Below the pieces are notes generated by a model, which did not search any database, was not told the DNA's origin, and worked only from the letters and a program-made list of their open reading frames with translations. From the NCBI GenBank assembly GCA_045543215.1, contig JAZQMD010000073.1:1-23855 (forward strand): a stretch of 23,855 nucleotides of DNA. The letters run 5' to 3'. Source of the stretch: DXYV01 sp045543215 (GTDB lineage Bacteria > Bacillota > Clostridia > Oscillospirales > Oscillospiraceae). The number at the start of each line of letters is the position of its first letter. Within the stretch, counting starts at the first letter, position 1. Shown in pieces: positions 8,321 through 14,897 of the stretch. A program made the position numbers and the translations under genes.

Positions 8321-8349
8321 TTGACAAGGTGGGAGGGGATAGATACAAT
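8321..8349 (+). promoter_or_regulatory. Consensus sigma-A promoter of the DUF815 ATPase gene
   Basis: TTGACA (8321-8326) matches the consensus exactly, the spacer is 17 bp, and TACAAT (8344-8349) differs by one base. Transcription should start near 8356, about 29 nt before the start codon at 8385, and the ribosome site AAGGAG lies between. Confidence 0.85.
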
Positions 8350-8384
8350 GAAAAAATCTGATAGATGTGTAAGGAGAAGCTCCG

Positions 8385-9587
8385 ATGAATGTCCAAGAAC
8401 TGCGGGCGGCCCTGAGGGGCATATCCGCTTACAAAAATATAATGGAACTCCCGCTCATGAGAACTCTGGCAAGCCTTCTGGACGCCTTGGACAGAGGAGA
8501 CGGAGAGGCGGCGCTGGAGGCATACACTCAGGTATTTTACAGCCTGAGACAGGGAGGGCATGAGGGCCTGGGCAGTTGGCTGCAAGAGCGCCTAACCTAT
8601 GACCAAGCGCCCTATCCGCTGCTGGTCGAGCGGGGCGGGAGTGATCCGGCTTTGGAGTCAGCTGCCAGGCGGGACGTTGAGACACTGGCGCTTCTTGCCA
8701 TCCAGGATTGCGATGGATATGTGCGGAGCATGGATGGGCTGCTGGGGAATGGTTACCGACCGGTGACCGCCAATCTGCCCCGGTGGCGGGCAGAGGCGCC
8801 CTTCTCCTTTGATCGGCTTACTGAGGCTTATAAGACTGATGGAGCTGGGATATTTGCCCGGTGGCGGGCTTTTGTATGGGAGAATGGAACTCTCATCCCC
8901 GTTGCGGACCCAGACTTGGGAGCAGAGGGGGAGATGATGGGCTACGAGGCTCAGCGAGAGGAGGTTATTGCCAATACCCGGGCACTTTTGTCTGGACAGA
9001 GGGTAAATGACGTCCTATTGTACGGGGAAAGTGGAACGGGGAAATCAGCCACGGTGAAGCATCTGCTGACCGTTCCCGGCCTGGAGGATTTGCGCTTGGT
9101 GGAGGCGGATAAGGAGCATTTGAGCGACTTGCCTGCGCTCATTCGTATATTGGCGGGACGGCGGCAAAAGTTCGTCATTTTAATCGATGATCTGGCCTTT
9201 GACAGGGATGATTCTACCTACTCCGTCCTTAAGAGTATCCTGGAGGGCGGGGTGGAGCGTAGACCGGCCAATGTGGCAATCTACGCTACTACAAATCGCC
9301 GGCATCTGGTGCGGCAGAGTTTCTCTGACCGAAACGGGGACGATGTAGACATCCAGGAGACCATTGGTGAAAAGACATCTTTGTCCGAGCGGTTTGGAAT
9401 GCGTATTGTCTATCAGGCCTTGGATAAGGCTAAATTCTTGGACCTGGTGGAGTGCATGGCCAGGGAGGATGGGTTAGACTTGGATCGGGAAATTTTACAT
9501 GCCCGCGCTTTGGAGTGGGAGCGGTATCATCCCGGCTACACACCCAGAACAGCTCGACACTTCTTAAACAGCCTACGGGCAGAATAA
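8385..9587 (+). CDS. DUF815-family AAA+ ATP-binding protein
   Basis: A 400-aa protein of the DUF815 group of AAA+ ATPases. After a helical N-terminal region (1-160) it has the family signature DPDLGAEGEMMGYEAQREEV (residues about 175-194), Walker A GESGTGKS (214-221), Walker B VILIDDL (264-270), a sensor-1-like ATTNRRH (301-307), and the conserved SLSERFGMR (332-340) of the lid side. The cellular role of DUF815 proteins is not established. No membrane segment is visible, so it is probably cytoplasmic. It has its own near-consensus promoter and a terminator at 9603-9640, so it appears to be a single-gene unit. ATG 8385 follows AAGGAG. Confidence 0.88.
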   Translation: MNVQELRAALRGISAYKNIMELPLMRTLASLLDALDRGDGEAALEAYTQVFYSLRQGGHEGLGSWLQERLTYDQAPYPLLVERGGSDPALESAARRDVETLALLAIQDCDGYVRSMDGLLGNGYRPVTANLPRWRAEAPFSFDRLTEAYKTDGAGIFARWRAFVWENGTLIPVADPDLGAEGEMMGYEAQREEVIANTRALLSGQRVNDVLLYGESGTGKSATVKHLLTVPGLEDLRLVEADKEHLSDLPALIRILAGRRQKFVILIDDLAFDRDDSTYSVLKSILEGGVERRPANVAIYATTNRRHLVRQSFSDRNGDDVDIQETIGEKTSLSERFGMRIVYQALDKAKFLDLVECMAREDGLDLDREILHARALEWERYHPGYTPRTARHFLNSLRAE

Positions 9588-9602
9588 TCATTTAATCTTT
9601 GT

Positions 9603-9640
9603 AAAAATGGACTGCCACATGTGTGTAGCAGCCCATTTTT
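9603..9640. terminator. Bidirectional terminator between DUF815 and DUF6512-like genes
   Basis: Stem AAAAATGG-a-CTGC pairs with GCAG-c-CCATTTTT around a 12-nt loop. The outer A5/T5 pairs give a T-run on both strands, so it can serve both converging genes. Confidence 0.8.
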
Positions 9641-9644
9641 GCTA

Positions 9645-10172
9645 TTAATAAGGAATGGTTATTAGGGTATGGACGGCAGATAAATCGATGAAGAGGGGGC
9701 CGATAGGGGGCAGGAAGGTAAACAGCAATATGGCTCCGCCCAATAGGATGGTTAGGGCCCATAGAAGAGGACTCCAGGCCTTTTGATCTGCTAGAGGCCA
9801 AAACAGACGGGGCAGAAAAAAGCCGGTTGCCATAAGCAGAAAAAACAGTCCGATGTCGAAGATTATGGATTTTCCACCTAAAAGGATGTGATAGGTGTAT
9901 CCGGCTATTAACATAGCCCCGCAGATGAGCAGTAAAGAGAGAAGCCATGGGGTGCGACTGCCCGCTTTACCGCCTCGGGTGAGGAGGAGGGCGGTCAGGA
10001 AGGGCCAGTAAATAATTTTTAAATGCTCCCAAAGGCTTTCCCGAACTGGAGAAATCAGGGCAGTAACAGGGTTTGGAAGTAGACTGTGGACAAAGTGCAG
10101 GAGGACTCCGCTGACGGTTACCAAAACAAAAGTTAGAAAAATATGGCGGGAGAGGGTTTTTATAGTGGACAC
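9645..10172 (-). CDS. Small integral membrane protein, DUF6512-like
   Basis: A 175-aa hydrophobic protein with about five membrane segments (roughly 10-28, 53-66, 76-92, 103-121, 134-154). The loop motif PVRESLWEHLK at 42-52 resembles the PVNES-x-WEHLKL signature of small multi-pass proteins grouped as DUF6512 in Firmicutes. No enzymatic residues or known function can be seen. The start is taken as GTG 10172, the only suitable codon in frame; GGAAAGAG lies immediately ahead, which is an unusually short spacing. It stands alone, divergent from spoIVB and convergent with the DUF815 gene. Confidence 0.68.
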   Translation of the reverse strand: MSTIKTLSRHIFLTFVLVTVSGVLLHFVHSLLPNPVTALISPVRESLWEHLKIIYWPFLTALLLTRGGKAGSRTPWLLSLLLICGAMLIAGYTYHILLGGKSIIFDIGLFFLLMATGFFLPRLFWPLADQKAWSPLLWALTILLGGAILLFTFLPPIGPLFIDLSAVHTLITIPY

Positions 10173-10308
10173 CTCTTTCCAAAAACAAGTTTAATTGATT
10201 TTATGTAATTTGGGAGAAACTATGAAAGCCGATTGTTAAAAAATTTTTTGTGCAAAAAAATAACTTCCCAGCTTTCCTCCTTTTGGAAGAAGAAAAGTAA
10301 AAAGCCCT

Positions 10309-10339
10309 AAAAAACAGGGGGATGGGTATACCTCCCTGT
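10309..10339 (-). terminator. Orphan minus-strand terminator
   Basis: On the minus strand ACAGGGAG pairs with CCCCCTGT (8 bp, one G-T) and six T residues follow. It has the form of an intrinsic terminator, yet no minus-strand gene lies upstream of it before spoIVB. It sits about 140 bp above the DUF6512-like gene. See the candidate small RNA at 10309-10378. Confidence 0.5.
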
Positions 10340-10397
10340 CAACAGTGGGTTTCATTGCCGGGACGCAAACTTTTTTTGCCGCACATAGTAACAACAG

Positions 10398-10426
10398 CGC
10401 GGGAAATCGCGCCGCGGGAAATCGCG
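10398..10426 (+). repeat. Tandem CGCGGGAAATCGCG repeat ahead of spoIVB
   Basis: Two identical 14-bp copies (10398-10411 and 10413-10426) with a 15-bp period. Each copy is itself a small inverted repeat, CGCG-N6-CGCG. The pair ends 23 bp before the spoIVB start codon and runs straight into an AT-rich stretch (TTTATTTTTAAA). Possibly a protein-binding site or an RNA structure near the ribosome site. Confidence 0.75.
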
Positions 10427-10449
10427 TTTATTTTTAAAGAGGTGTTTGC

Positions 10450-11520
10450 GTGAAGGAGGAGATGAAACCATGGGTCGCGGCGCTGTTGCCGACGATCCGA
10501 GGGCTGACGCTGGCGTTGGCTGCCGTGCTGGCGCTATGCTGGATGCATCTGCCCGTCTCGGCAGCGGAAGGCGGTGGGACTATGGTAGTGCCGTTGGGAA
10601 GGGCTGTTGGTATTAAACTATTTTCTGACGGTGTCATTGTGGTGGGCATGTCAGATATTGACACTGATGCCGGGGCGGCGAACCCAGCCCGGGAATGTGG
10701 GCTTAAAGAAGGGGATATCATTACCCATATTAATAGCGAAGAGGTAGATACCATTGAAGAGGTGCGGGAGGTTCTGCAGGACCTAGATGGAGAGCCTATG
10801 AGCATCCGCGCTTTACGAGGGGAAAAGCAGGTGCAGATGACGGCCAAAGCAGTGCGGTGCGCAGCAGATGGAAGCTATAAGCTGGGGGCCTGGATCCGGG
10901 ACTCTATGGCAGGGATTGGAACCATGACCTTTTATGACCCAGCCACCGGCAAGTTTGGTGCCCTAGGACACGGGGTGAGCGATACAGATACTGCTTTGCT
11001 TATGCCTCTTGAGGAAGGTAGCATTCTGTATGCCGATGTAGCTGATGTGCAGAAGGGGAAGAGTGGTAGCCCAGGCCAGCTGAAAGGTAGTTTCCAGACA
11101 GACCGGGACTTGGGACGGCTATGGGCCAATACGGGATGTGGGATCTTCGGCCAACTGGAAAATCTGGATATGATCCAGGGATTGGAACCGGTACCGGTGG
11201 CCAACCGAAACGAAGTGGAAGTAGGCCAAGCTGTGATTTTATCCAACGTAAATGAAGATCAGGTGAAGGAATATACCATAGAAATCACTAAGATATTCCA
11301 GGAAAGTGCAAGGGACAGTCGGGACTTTATGATTAAAGTCACAGATCCAACCCTTCTGGAGGCTACGGGGGGTATTGTTCAGGGACAGTCTGGCTCACCA
11401 ATTTTACAAAACGGAAAGCTGGTAGGGGCAGTCACCCACGTGCTGGTAGGTGACCCTACCAGTGGGTATGCAACCTCGGCTCAACGGATGTTGGCTCAGG
11501 CGGAGTTGGCGGCAAGCTAG
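10450..11520 (+). CDS. spoIVB: SpoIVB serine peptidase
   Basis: A 356-aa exported serine protease of family S55. During sporulation SpoIVB is made in the forespore, crosses the inner membrane and triggers activation of pro-sigma-K in the mother cell. Residues 15-37 form a signal anchor; about 60-130 is a PDZ domain (CGLKEGDIITHINSEEV); the protease domain follows. Aligned with the Bacillus enzyme the catalytic triad is H174 (GALGHGVSD), D299 (KVTDP) and S314 (GIVQGQSGSP), with near-identical spacing. GTG 10450 was chosen because AGAGG lies seven bases upstream; an ATG at 10462 would crowd AGGAGG. spo0A follows, the usual clostridial and bacillar order, but a terminator separates them. Confidence 0.93.
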   Translation: MKEEMKPWVAALLPTIRGLTLALAAVLALCWMHLPVSAAEGGGTMVVPLGRAVGIKLFSDGVIVVGMSDIDTDAGAANPARECGLKEGDIITHINSEEVDTIEEVREVLQDLDGEPMSIRALRGEKQVQMTAKAVRCAADGSYKLGAWIRDSMAGIGTMTFYDPATGKFGALGHGVSDTDTALLMPLEEGSILYADVADVQKGKSGSPGQLKGSFQTDRDLGRLWANTGCGIFGQLENLDMIQGLEPVPVANRNEVEVGQAVILSNVNEDQVKEYTIEITKIFQESARDSRDFMIKVTDPTLLEATGGIVQGQSGSPILQNGKLVGAVTHVLVGDPTSGYATSAQRMLAQAELAAS

Positions 11521-11531
11521 GAAAACAGGGG

Positions 11532-11562
11532 GCGGGGGGCAGTTTTGCCTCCCGCTTTTTGT
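11532..11562 (+). terminator. Terminator of spoIVB
   Basis: GCGGGGGGC pairs with GCCTCCCGC (9 bp, one G-T) around a 6-nt loop and TTTTTGTT follows. It begins 12 bp after the spoIVB stop codon. Confidence 0.88.
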
Positions 11563-11568
11563 TATAAT
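11560..11568 (+). promoter_or_regulatory. Extended -10 promoter candidate for spo0A
   Basis: TGTTATAAT is a perfect extended -10 element (TG-N-TATAAT), placed on the T-run of the spoIVB terminator. No recognisable -35 box lies 15-18 bp upstream. A transcript starting near 11575 would have a leader of about 190 nt before the spo0A start codon. I could not find a convincing sigma-H promoter, the usual driver of spo0A, in this stretch. Confidence 0.5.
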
Positions 11569-11602
11569 GAAATGAGAAGACAAGGATGTGTATTTCTAGC
11601 AT

Positions 11603-11657
11603 ATCCCATTATTTTGTGGTCGACGAACTTTGTCGAACGAAATATGGGATTTTTTTG
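11603..11657 (+). terminator. Terminator-like hairpin in the spo0A leader
   Basis: ATCCCAT (11603-11609) pairs with ATGGGAT (11644-11650). Past a one-base bulge ATTTTG continues pairing with CGAAAT, and an inner TCGAC/GTCGA stem caps it. Seven T residues follow at 11650-11656. This is the shape of an intrinsic terminator or attenuator, located 112 bp ahead of spo0A and downstream of the TGTTATAAT element. Confidence 0.6.
11629..11637 (+). promoter_or_regulatory. Spo0A box upstream of spo0A
   Basis: TTTGTCGAA matches the Spo0A-binding consensus TGTCGAA exactly, 132 bp before the spo0A start codon and within the loop side of the hairpin at 11603-11657. Direct autoregulation of spo0A through such boxes is known in Bacillus. 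Confidence 0.6.
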
Positions 11658-11768
11658 CAATTTAATCTTGCAAGATGGGAAAAGACGTGGCAATTTAAGA
11701 GACAGGAAAACATTGGAAGAATAATAATCAAAATTGGTAGAAATATACGGGAAAGAAGGGGATTACAC

Positions 11769-12539
11769 ATGGAGAAAAGAAAAATTGTGTTGGCCGACAC
11801 GAGTGAGGAATTCTGTAGGATTTTGATGGAGGCAGTTGACCAGGAGGAGGACCTGGAGGTGGTGGGAACTACAGGGAACGGCAGCGCTTTGTTGGAGTTG
11901 ATCCATAGTCAAAGGCCAGATGTGGTGGTTATGGACTTGGTACTCACCGGGGTGGATGGGCTGACCGTCCTGGAAGAAATAGAGGACTTTCGACCAAGGA
12001 TTCTAGTGCTGTCCAGCTTCGCCGGATCTTCCCTGGCAGAGCAGGCTGCTGCAAATGGGGCGGATTACCTCATGCTCAAGCCCTGCCGGATTCAGACGCT
12101 TGTCGAACGGATTGGCCAGTTGGCAGCAGAGAGCAGCCAATTCCATGTGATGCAGGAGGAGCGGGACGATCAAAGCCTGGAGCGTCAGGTTACTGGAATT
12201 ATTCATGAAATCGGTGTGCCTGCCCACATCAAGGGCTATCAATATTTGAGGGAGGCTATTCGCCTGACGGTGGAGGACATGGATGTGATTAACGCCGTGA
12301 CGAAGGTGCTTTATCCTGCCGTAGCCAAAAAATTTGGTACGACTGCCTCCCGGGTGGAACGGGCCATCTGTCATGCCATTGAAGTGGCCTGGGATCGAGG
12401 TGACTTGGAAACCCTTCAGAAATATTTTGGCTATACCGTGTCAAATGCCAAAGGAAAGCCTACCAATTCTGAATTTATTGCTATGATTGCCGATCAAATT
12501 TCCCTCGGGATGAAGGCCAGAACAGGAGCGGCTTCTTAA
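11769..12539 (+). CDS. spo0A: Sporulation master regulator Spo0A
   Basis: A 256-aa response regulator that, once phosphorylated, starts sporulation. The receiver (1-120) has phospho-acceptor D56 (VVVMDLVLTGVDG), a serine in LVLSSF where threonine is usual, and the KP lysine (LMLKPCR). The DNA-binding domain has all Spo0A hallmarks: IIHEIGVPAHIKGYQYLREAI, LYPAVAKKFGTTASRVERAI and GYTVSNAKGKPTNSEFIAMIAD. Two residues are unusual: position 11 is Thr (LADTSEEF) instead of the second Asp of the acidic pair, and the recognition-helix segment reads RAICHAIEVAW where Bacillus has RAIRHAIEVAW. The start is ATG 11769, with AAGGGG eight bases upstream; the frame is open further up but there is no support for that. 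Ends before the terminator at 12572. Confidence 0.96.
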   Translation: MEKRKIVLADTSEEFCRILMEAVDQEEDLEVVGTTGNGSALLELIHSQRPDVVVMDLVLTGVDGLTVLEEIEDFRPRILVLSSFAGSSLAEQAAANGADYLMLKPCRIQTLVERIGQLAAESSQFHVMQEERDDQSLERQVTGIIHEIGVPAHIKGYQYLREAIRLTVEDMDVINAVTKVLYPAVAKKFGTTASRVERAICHAIEVAWDRGDLETLQKYFGYTVSNAKGKPTNSEFIAMIADQISLGMKARTGAAS

Positions 12540-12571
12540 AGCTGGGCCAGTAAAAACAGCAATTAAATAAG

Positions 12572-12616
12572 ATAAATCGGGCCGCACTCAAAATAGGGTG
12601 CAGCCCGGTTTATTTT
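12572..12616 (+). terminator. Terminator of spo0A
   Basis: ATAAATCGGGC-c-GCAC pairs with GTGC-a-GCCCGGTTTAT around a 10-nt loop, and a T-rich tail follows. It starts 32 bp after the spo0A stop codon and separates sporulation genes from the flagellin island. Confidence 0.88.
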
Positions 12617-13017
12617 CTCTGCTTTGTGAAAAGAAAAAGTAAGTAAAAAAATTTGCAGGAGGCCTATTATTTTTCTAAAAATATAGCCGATGATAATAAC
12701 GTAAACAATTTAAAAACTTTATTCATAAAGGTACGCATTTCAAAACAGAGGGGATCGTATACCAGCATTAATTGTCCGAGTGAAAGGGAGATATCATCAT
12801 TGGTGTGTTCTCCGGGGTTAACTGAAGGGTGCGGAAGCATGCACCTCTCAAGAATTCGGTTTCAAACGGACCGCAAAGGCCATGGGGCCCGTCTGAAATA
12901 TATAGGCGGCCATAAGACAGCTCATAGTCCGGCCGGCTGTGTGCTGTTTTGGGTTCGCACCGTAAACGGACCAGGCGGAAGGAACCGCTTGGGTATATTT
13001 TGAAAGGGAGATTCAGT
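12617..13017 (+). promoter_or_regulatory. Gene-free 400-bp upstream region and leader of flagellin
   Basis: No coding region is supported here. The first 130 bp are A/T-rich and probably hold the promoter. GCCGAT at 12686-12691 resembles the -10 core of sigma-D flagellar promoters (GCCGATAT), but the matching -35 TAAA is not at the right distance, so this is weak. The rest is G/C-richer and looks like a structured untranslated leader of about 300 nt. An imperfect stem pairs TTTCAAACGGACC (about 12861-12872) with GGGCCCGTCTGAAA (12885-12898), and a second hairpin at 12971-12992 presents a GGA loop. The 9-mer AAACGGACC occurs at 12864 and again exactly 100 bp later. Confidence 0.5.
12971..12992 (+). 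promoter_or_regulatory. CsrA-type GGA hairpin in the flagellin leader
   Basis: CCAGGCGG pairs with CCGCTTGG (8 bp, one G-T) and displays the hexaloop AAGGAA, the form of a high-affinity CsrA site (A-R-GGA in a hairpin loop). It ends 25 nt before the flagellin start codon. The ribosome site AAAGGGAG at 13003-13010 supplies a second GGA. In B. subtilis, CsrA binds two such sites in the hag leader to block translation until FliW releases it. Confidence 0.6.
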
Positions 13018-14754
13018 ATGCGTATCCAACATAACATTATGGCGATGAACTCTTATCGCAACTACACCAACAACGTTAACGCAATGAAGTCCAATCTGGA
13101 GAAGCTCTCCTCCGGCTACAAGATTAATCGCGCCGGTGACGATGCCGCTGGTCTGGCTATTTCTGAGAAAATGCGCGCCCAAATTACTGGTCTGGATGCT
13201 GCCCAGAAGAATGTGAAAGACGGTATCTCTCTGGTACAGACTGCTGAAGGCGCCATGCAGGAAGTCCAGGACATGCTCAACCGCATGGTCTACCTGGCTA
13301 CCCAGTCTGCAAACGGTACCTATGACAACGAGGTGGACCGCGCCAACCTCCAGAAGGAAGTTGACCAGCTGTGCACTGAGATTGACCGTATTGCTGACTC
13401 GGCCAACTTTAACGGCATTAACTTGCTGGACGGCTCTATGGAAGGCAAGACTGTGGCCTCCAACTTGACTGACGTGGCGCTAAAGAACATTAAGGACGGT
13501 CAGCTGGCTACTGAGCCGCAGGCTGGCGTGTATACCGTGGACTTTGCCCAGTCCAAGCTGGTCAACACTACTCAAACTGCTGTTACCAGCTTTGATTTTA
13601 AGGTCGGTGGAACTACGCTTTCCGTTACTATGACCATCATTGCCGGCGGCAATGTGGGCGGTTCGGCTCTGGCTGCCGCTGTGGCTGATGCTATGAACGC
13701 CAAAGCAAACGGCGCCAACGGCTACTTCGCAGATGGCGACGGCAACGAGTACGACGTTAGCGTGAACGGCACCAAGCTGGTTATGACGATGCGCAAGCCG
13801 CCTATTAAAGCACCTACCACTGCGGCTGCTATGGATGTTAAGCTTGCTGATGGTGCAAAGTTGAGCAACCAGGGTGAGGAGTTTGCCGTCACCGTAGAGA
13901 AAGAGCCTGTGGCCAATGATCGGCAGCGGGTGTACGGCCAGTCATCTATGGAGCTGGCTGACGCCGATATCACCGACGGTATGGCGCTAAAGATTGGCGA
14001 TACTACCTATGTCTTTGCCGTAGGCGCCAGTAGCGCATTTAAGAATTACGCAAATGTGATAGACCTAACCGACAAGAAGGTGGGCGATGCTGATATTTCC
14101 GTGATTGCTGCATCTCGCCTGTCTGCTGCGGCTACAAATAACAAAAACTTTACTGTGGGCACTGATGTGACCTTTGGCGATAAGAAGGCTGTTCTTACCT
14201 TCACTGAGAAGGAAGGCGGCGTGGATTACGAGATCAATGATTTGTCCGGCGGTGATGGCACCACCGATGCTTTCGGCGCTACCAACACCAAAGCTACTGA
14301 GGCAGATTGGAAGGGCCTGATCCAGAAGGGTACCGCTGACTCTACCAGCAGCACCCGCGGTTTGACCCTCCAAATCGGCGACACCTCCGAAAACTACAAC
14401 CAGCTCACCGTCTCCATCGAGGACATGCATGTGAACGCTCTGGGGCTTACCGGTATTGATATTTCCAGCCAGACCACTGCTCAAGAGTCTGTGAATAAGA
14501 TTAAGGATGCCATCAATACCGTGTCCTCCATCCGCGGTACTCTGGGTGCTACCCAGAACCGTCTGGAGCATACCGCCAATAACCTGAGCGTCATGGAAGA
14601 GAACATCCAGGATGCTGAGTCCACCATCCGCGACACCGACGTGGCCGAAGAGATGATGGCTTACACCAAGAACAATATTCTGATCCAGTCCGCTCAGGCG
14701 ATGCTGGCTCAGGCCAACCAGGTTCCCCAGGGCGTGCTACAGCTGTTGCAGTAA
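13018..14754 (+). CDS. Flagellin
   Basis: The filament subunit, 578 aa. The conserved N-terminal D0/D1 region (1 to about 140) begins MRIQHNIMAMNSYRNY and includes EKLSSGYKINRAGDDAAGLAISEKMRAQI. The C-terminal D1/D0 (about the last 100 residues) has GATQNRLEHTANNL and ends QSAQAMLAQANQVPQGVLQLLQ. Between them lies a variable Ser/Thr- and Ala-rich domain of about 340 residues, exposed on the filament surface and the likely site of glycosylation; this is larger than in short clostridial flagellins. Codon choice is strongly biased, as in highly expressed genes. ATG 13018 gives the family-typical start and follows AAAGGGAG; the frame extends further upstream without merit. Sugar genes follow at once downstream. 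Confidence 0.97.
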   Translation: MRIQHNIMAMNSYRNYTNNVNAMKSNLEKLSSGYKINRAGDDAAGLAISEKMRAQITGLDAAQKNVKDGISLVQTAEGAMQEVQDMLNRMVYLATQSANGTYDNEVDRANLQKEVDQLCTEIDRIADSANFNGINLLDGSMEGKTVASNLTDVALKNIKDGQLATEPQAGVYTVDFAQSKLVNTTQTAVTSFDFKVGGTTLSVTMTIIAGGNVGGSALAAAVADAMNAKANGANGYFADGDGNEYDVSVNGTKLVMTMRKPPIKAPTTAAAMDVKLADGAKLSNQGEEFAVTVEKEPVANDRQRVYGQSSMELADADITDGMALKIGDTTYVFAVGASSAFKNYANVIDLTDKKVGDADISVIAASRLSAAATNNKNFTVGTDVTFGDKKAVLTFTEKEGGVDYEINDLSGGDGTTDAFGATNTKATEADWKGLIQKGTADSTSSTRGLTLQIGDTSENYNQLTVSIEDMHVNALGLTGIDISSQTTAQESVNKIKDAINTVSSIRGTLGATQNRLEHTANNLSVMEENIQDAESTIRDTDVAEEMMAYTKNNILIQSAQAMLAQANQVPQGVLQLLQ

Positions 14755-14782
14755 GCTCACTACACAGACCAAAAAACCCGGC

Positions 14783-14818
14783 GAAAAGAGGGGCGGGCGA
14801 GAGCCAGCCCCTCTTTTC
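14783..14818 (+). terminator. Terminator after flagellin
   Basis: A perfect 12-bp stem, GAAAAGAGGGGC with GCCCCTCTTTTC, and a 12-nt loop, 28 bp after the flagellin stop. The T-run is part of the stem. It likely reduces read-through from the strongly expressed flagellin gene into the sugar genes. Confidence 0.75.
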
Positions 14819-14830
14819 CATGTCCGGGAC

Positions 14831-14869
14831 CTATGGGAAAGCTGTTGCCAGGCGGCGGCTTTCCCATAG
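14831..14869 (+). other. Perfect 12-bp hairpin in the glycosyltransferase leader
   Basis: CTATGGGAAAGC (14831-14842) and GCTTTCCCATAG (14858-14869) pair perfectly around a 15-nt loop that itself contains GCC/GGC. No T-run follows, so it is not a standard terminator. It lies just above the ribosome site (AAGGAGGA) of the gene at 14898 and may protect or control that mRNA. Confidence 0.65.
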
Positions 14870-14897
14870 ATCCAGGCCTAAGAAGGAGGAAAATCTG

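Noticed and set aside
10384..10390. CATAGTA as a sigma-G -10 box for spoIVB.
   Set aside because: It fits CATNNTA, but the expected -35 position reads GCAAAC rather than TGAATA-like bases.
11702..11725. AGGAAAA...GAAGAAT as a sigma-H promoter of spo0A.
   Set aside because: Both boxes look right individually, but only about five bases separate them where 11-12 are needed.
12686..12697. Sigma-D (FliA-type) flagellin promoter at GCCGATGATAAT.
   Set aside because: The -10 core fits in part, but there is no TAAA box 14-16 bp upstream; not called as a separate promoter.
12841..12905. Resemblance to a cyclic-di-GMP-I (GEMM) riboswitch: GGACC-GCAAAG-GCC followed by a GGG segment upstream of flagellin.
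   Set aside because: The matching GGCAAACC strand and the tetraloop-receptor stems are missing, so the likeness is limited to a short string. A covariance search would settle it.
12653..13003. 116-codon open frame across the flagellin leader.
   Set aside because: It has no sensible protein features, runs over the GGA hairpin and the ribosome site, and is better explained as untranslated leader.
14065..14571. 168-codon open frame opposite the flagellin gene.
   Set aside because: A by-product of the strongly biased flagellin codons; no ribosome site or recognisable protein.
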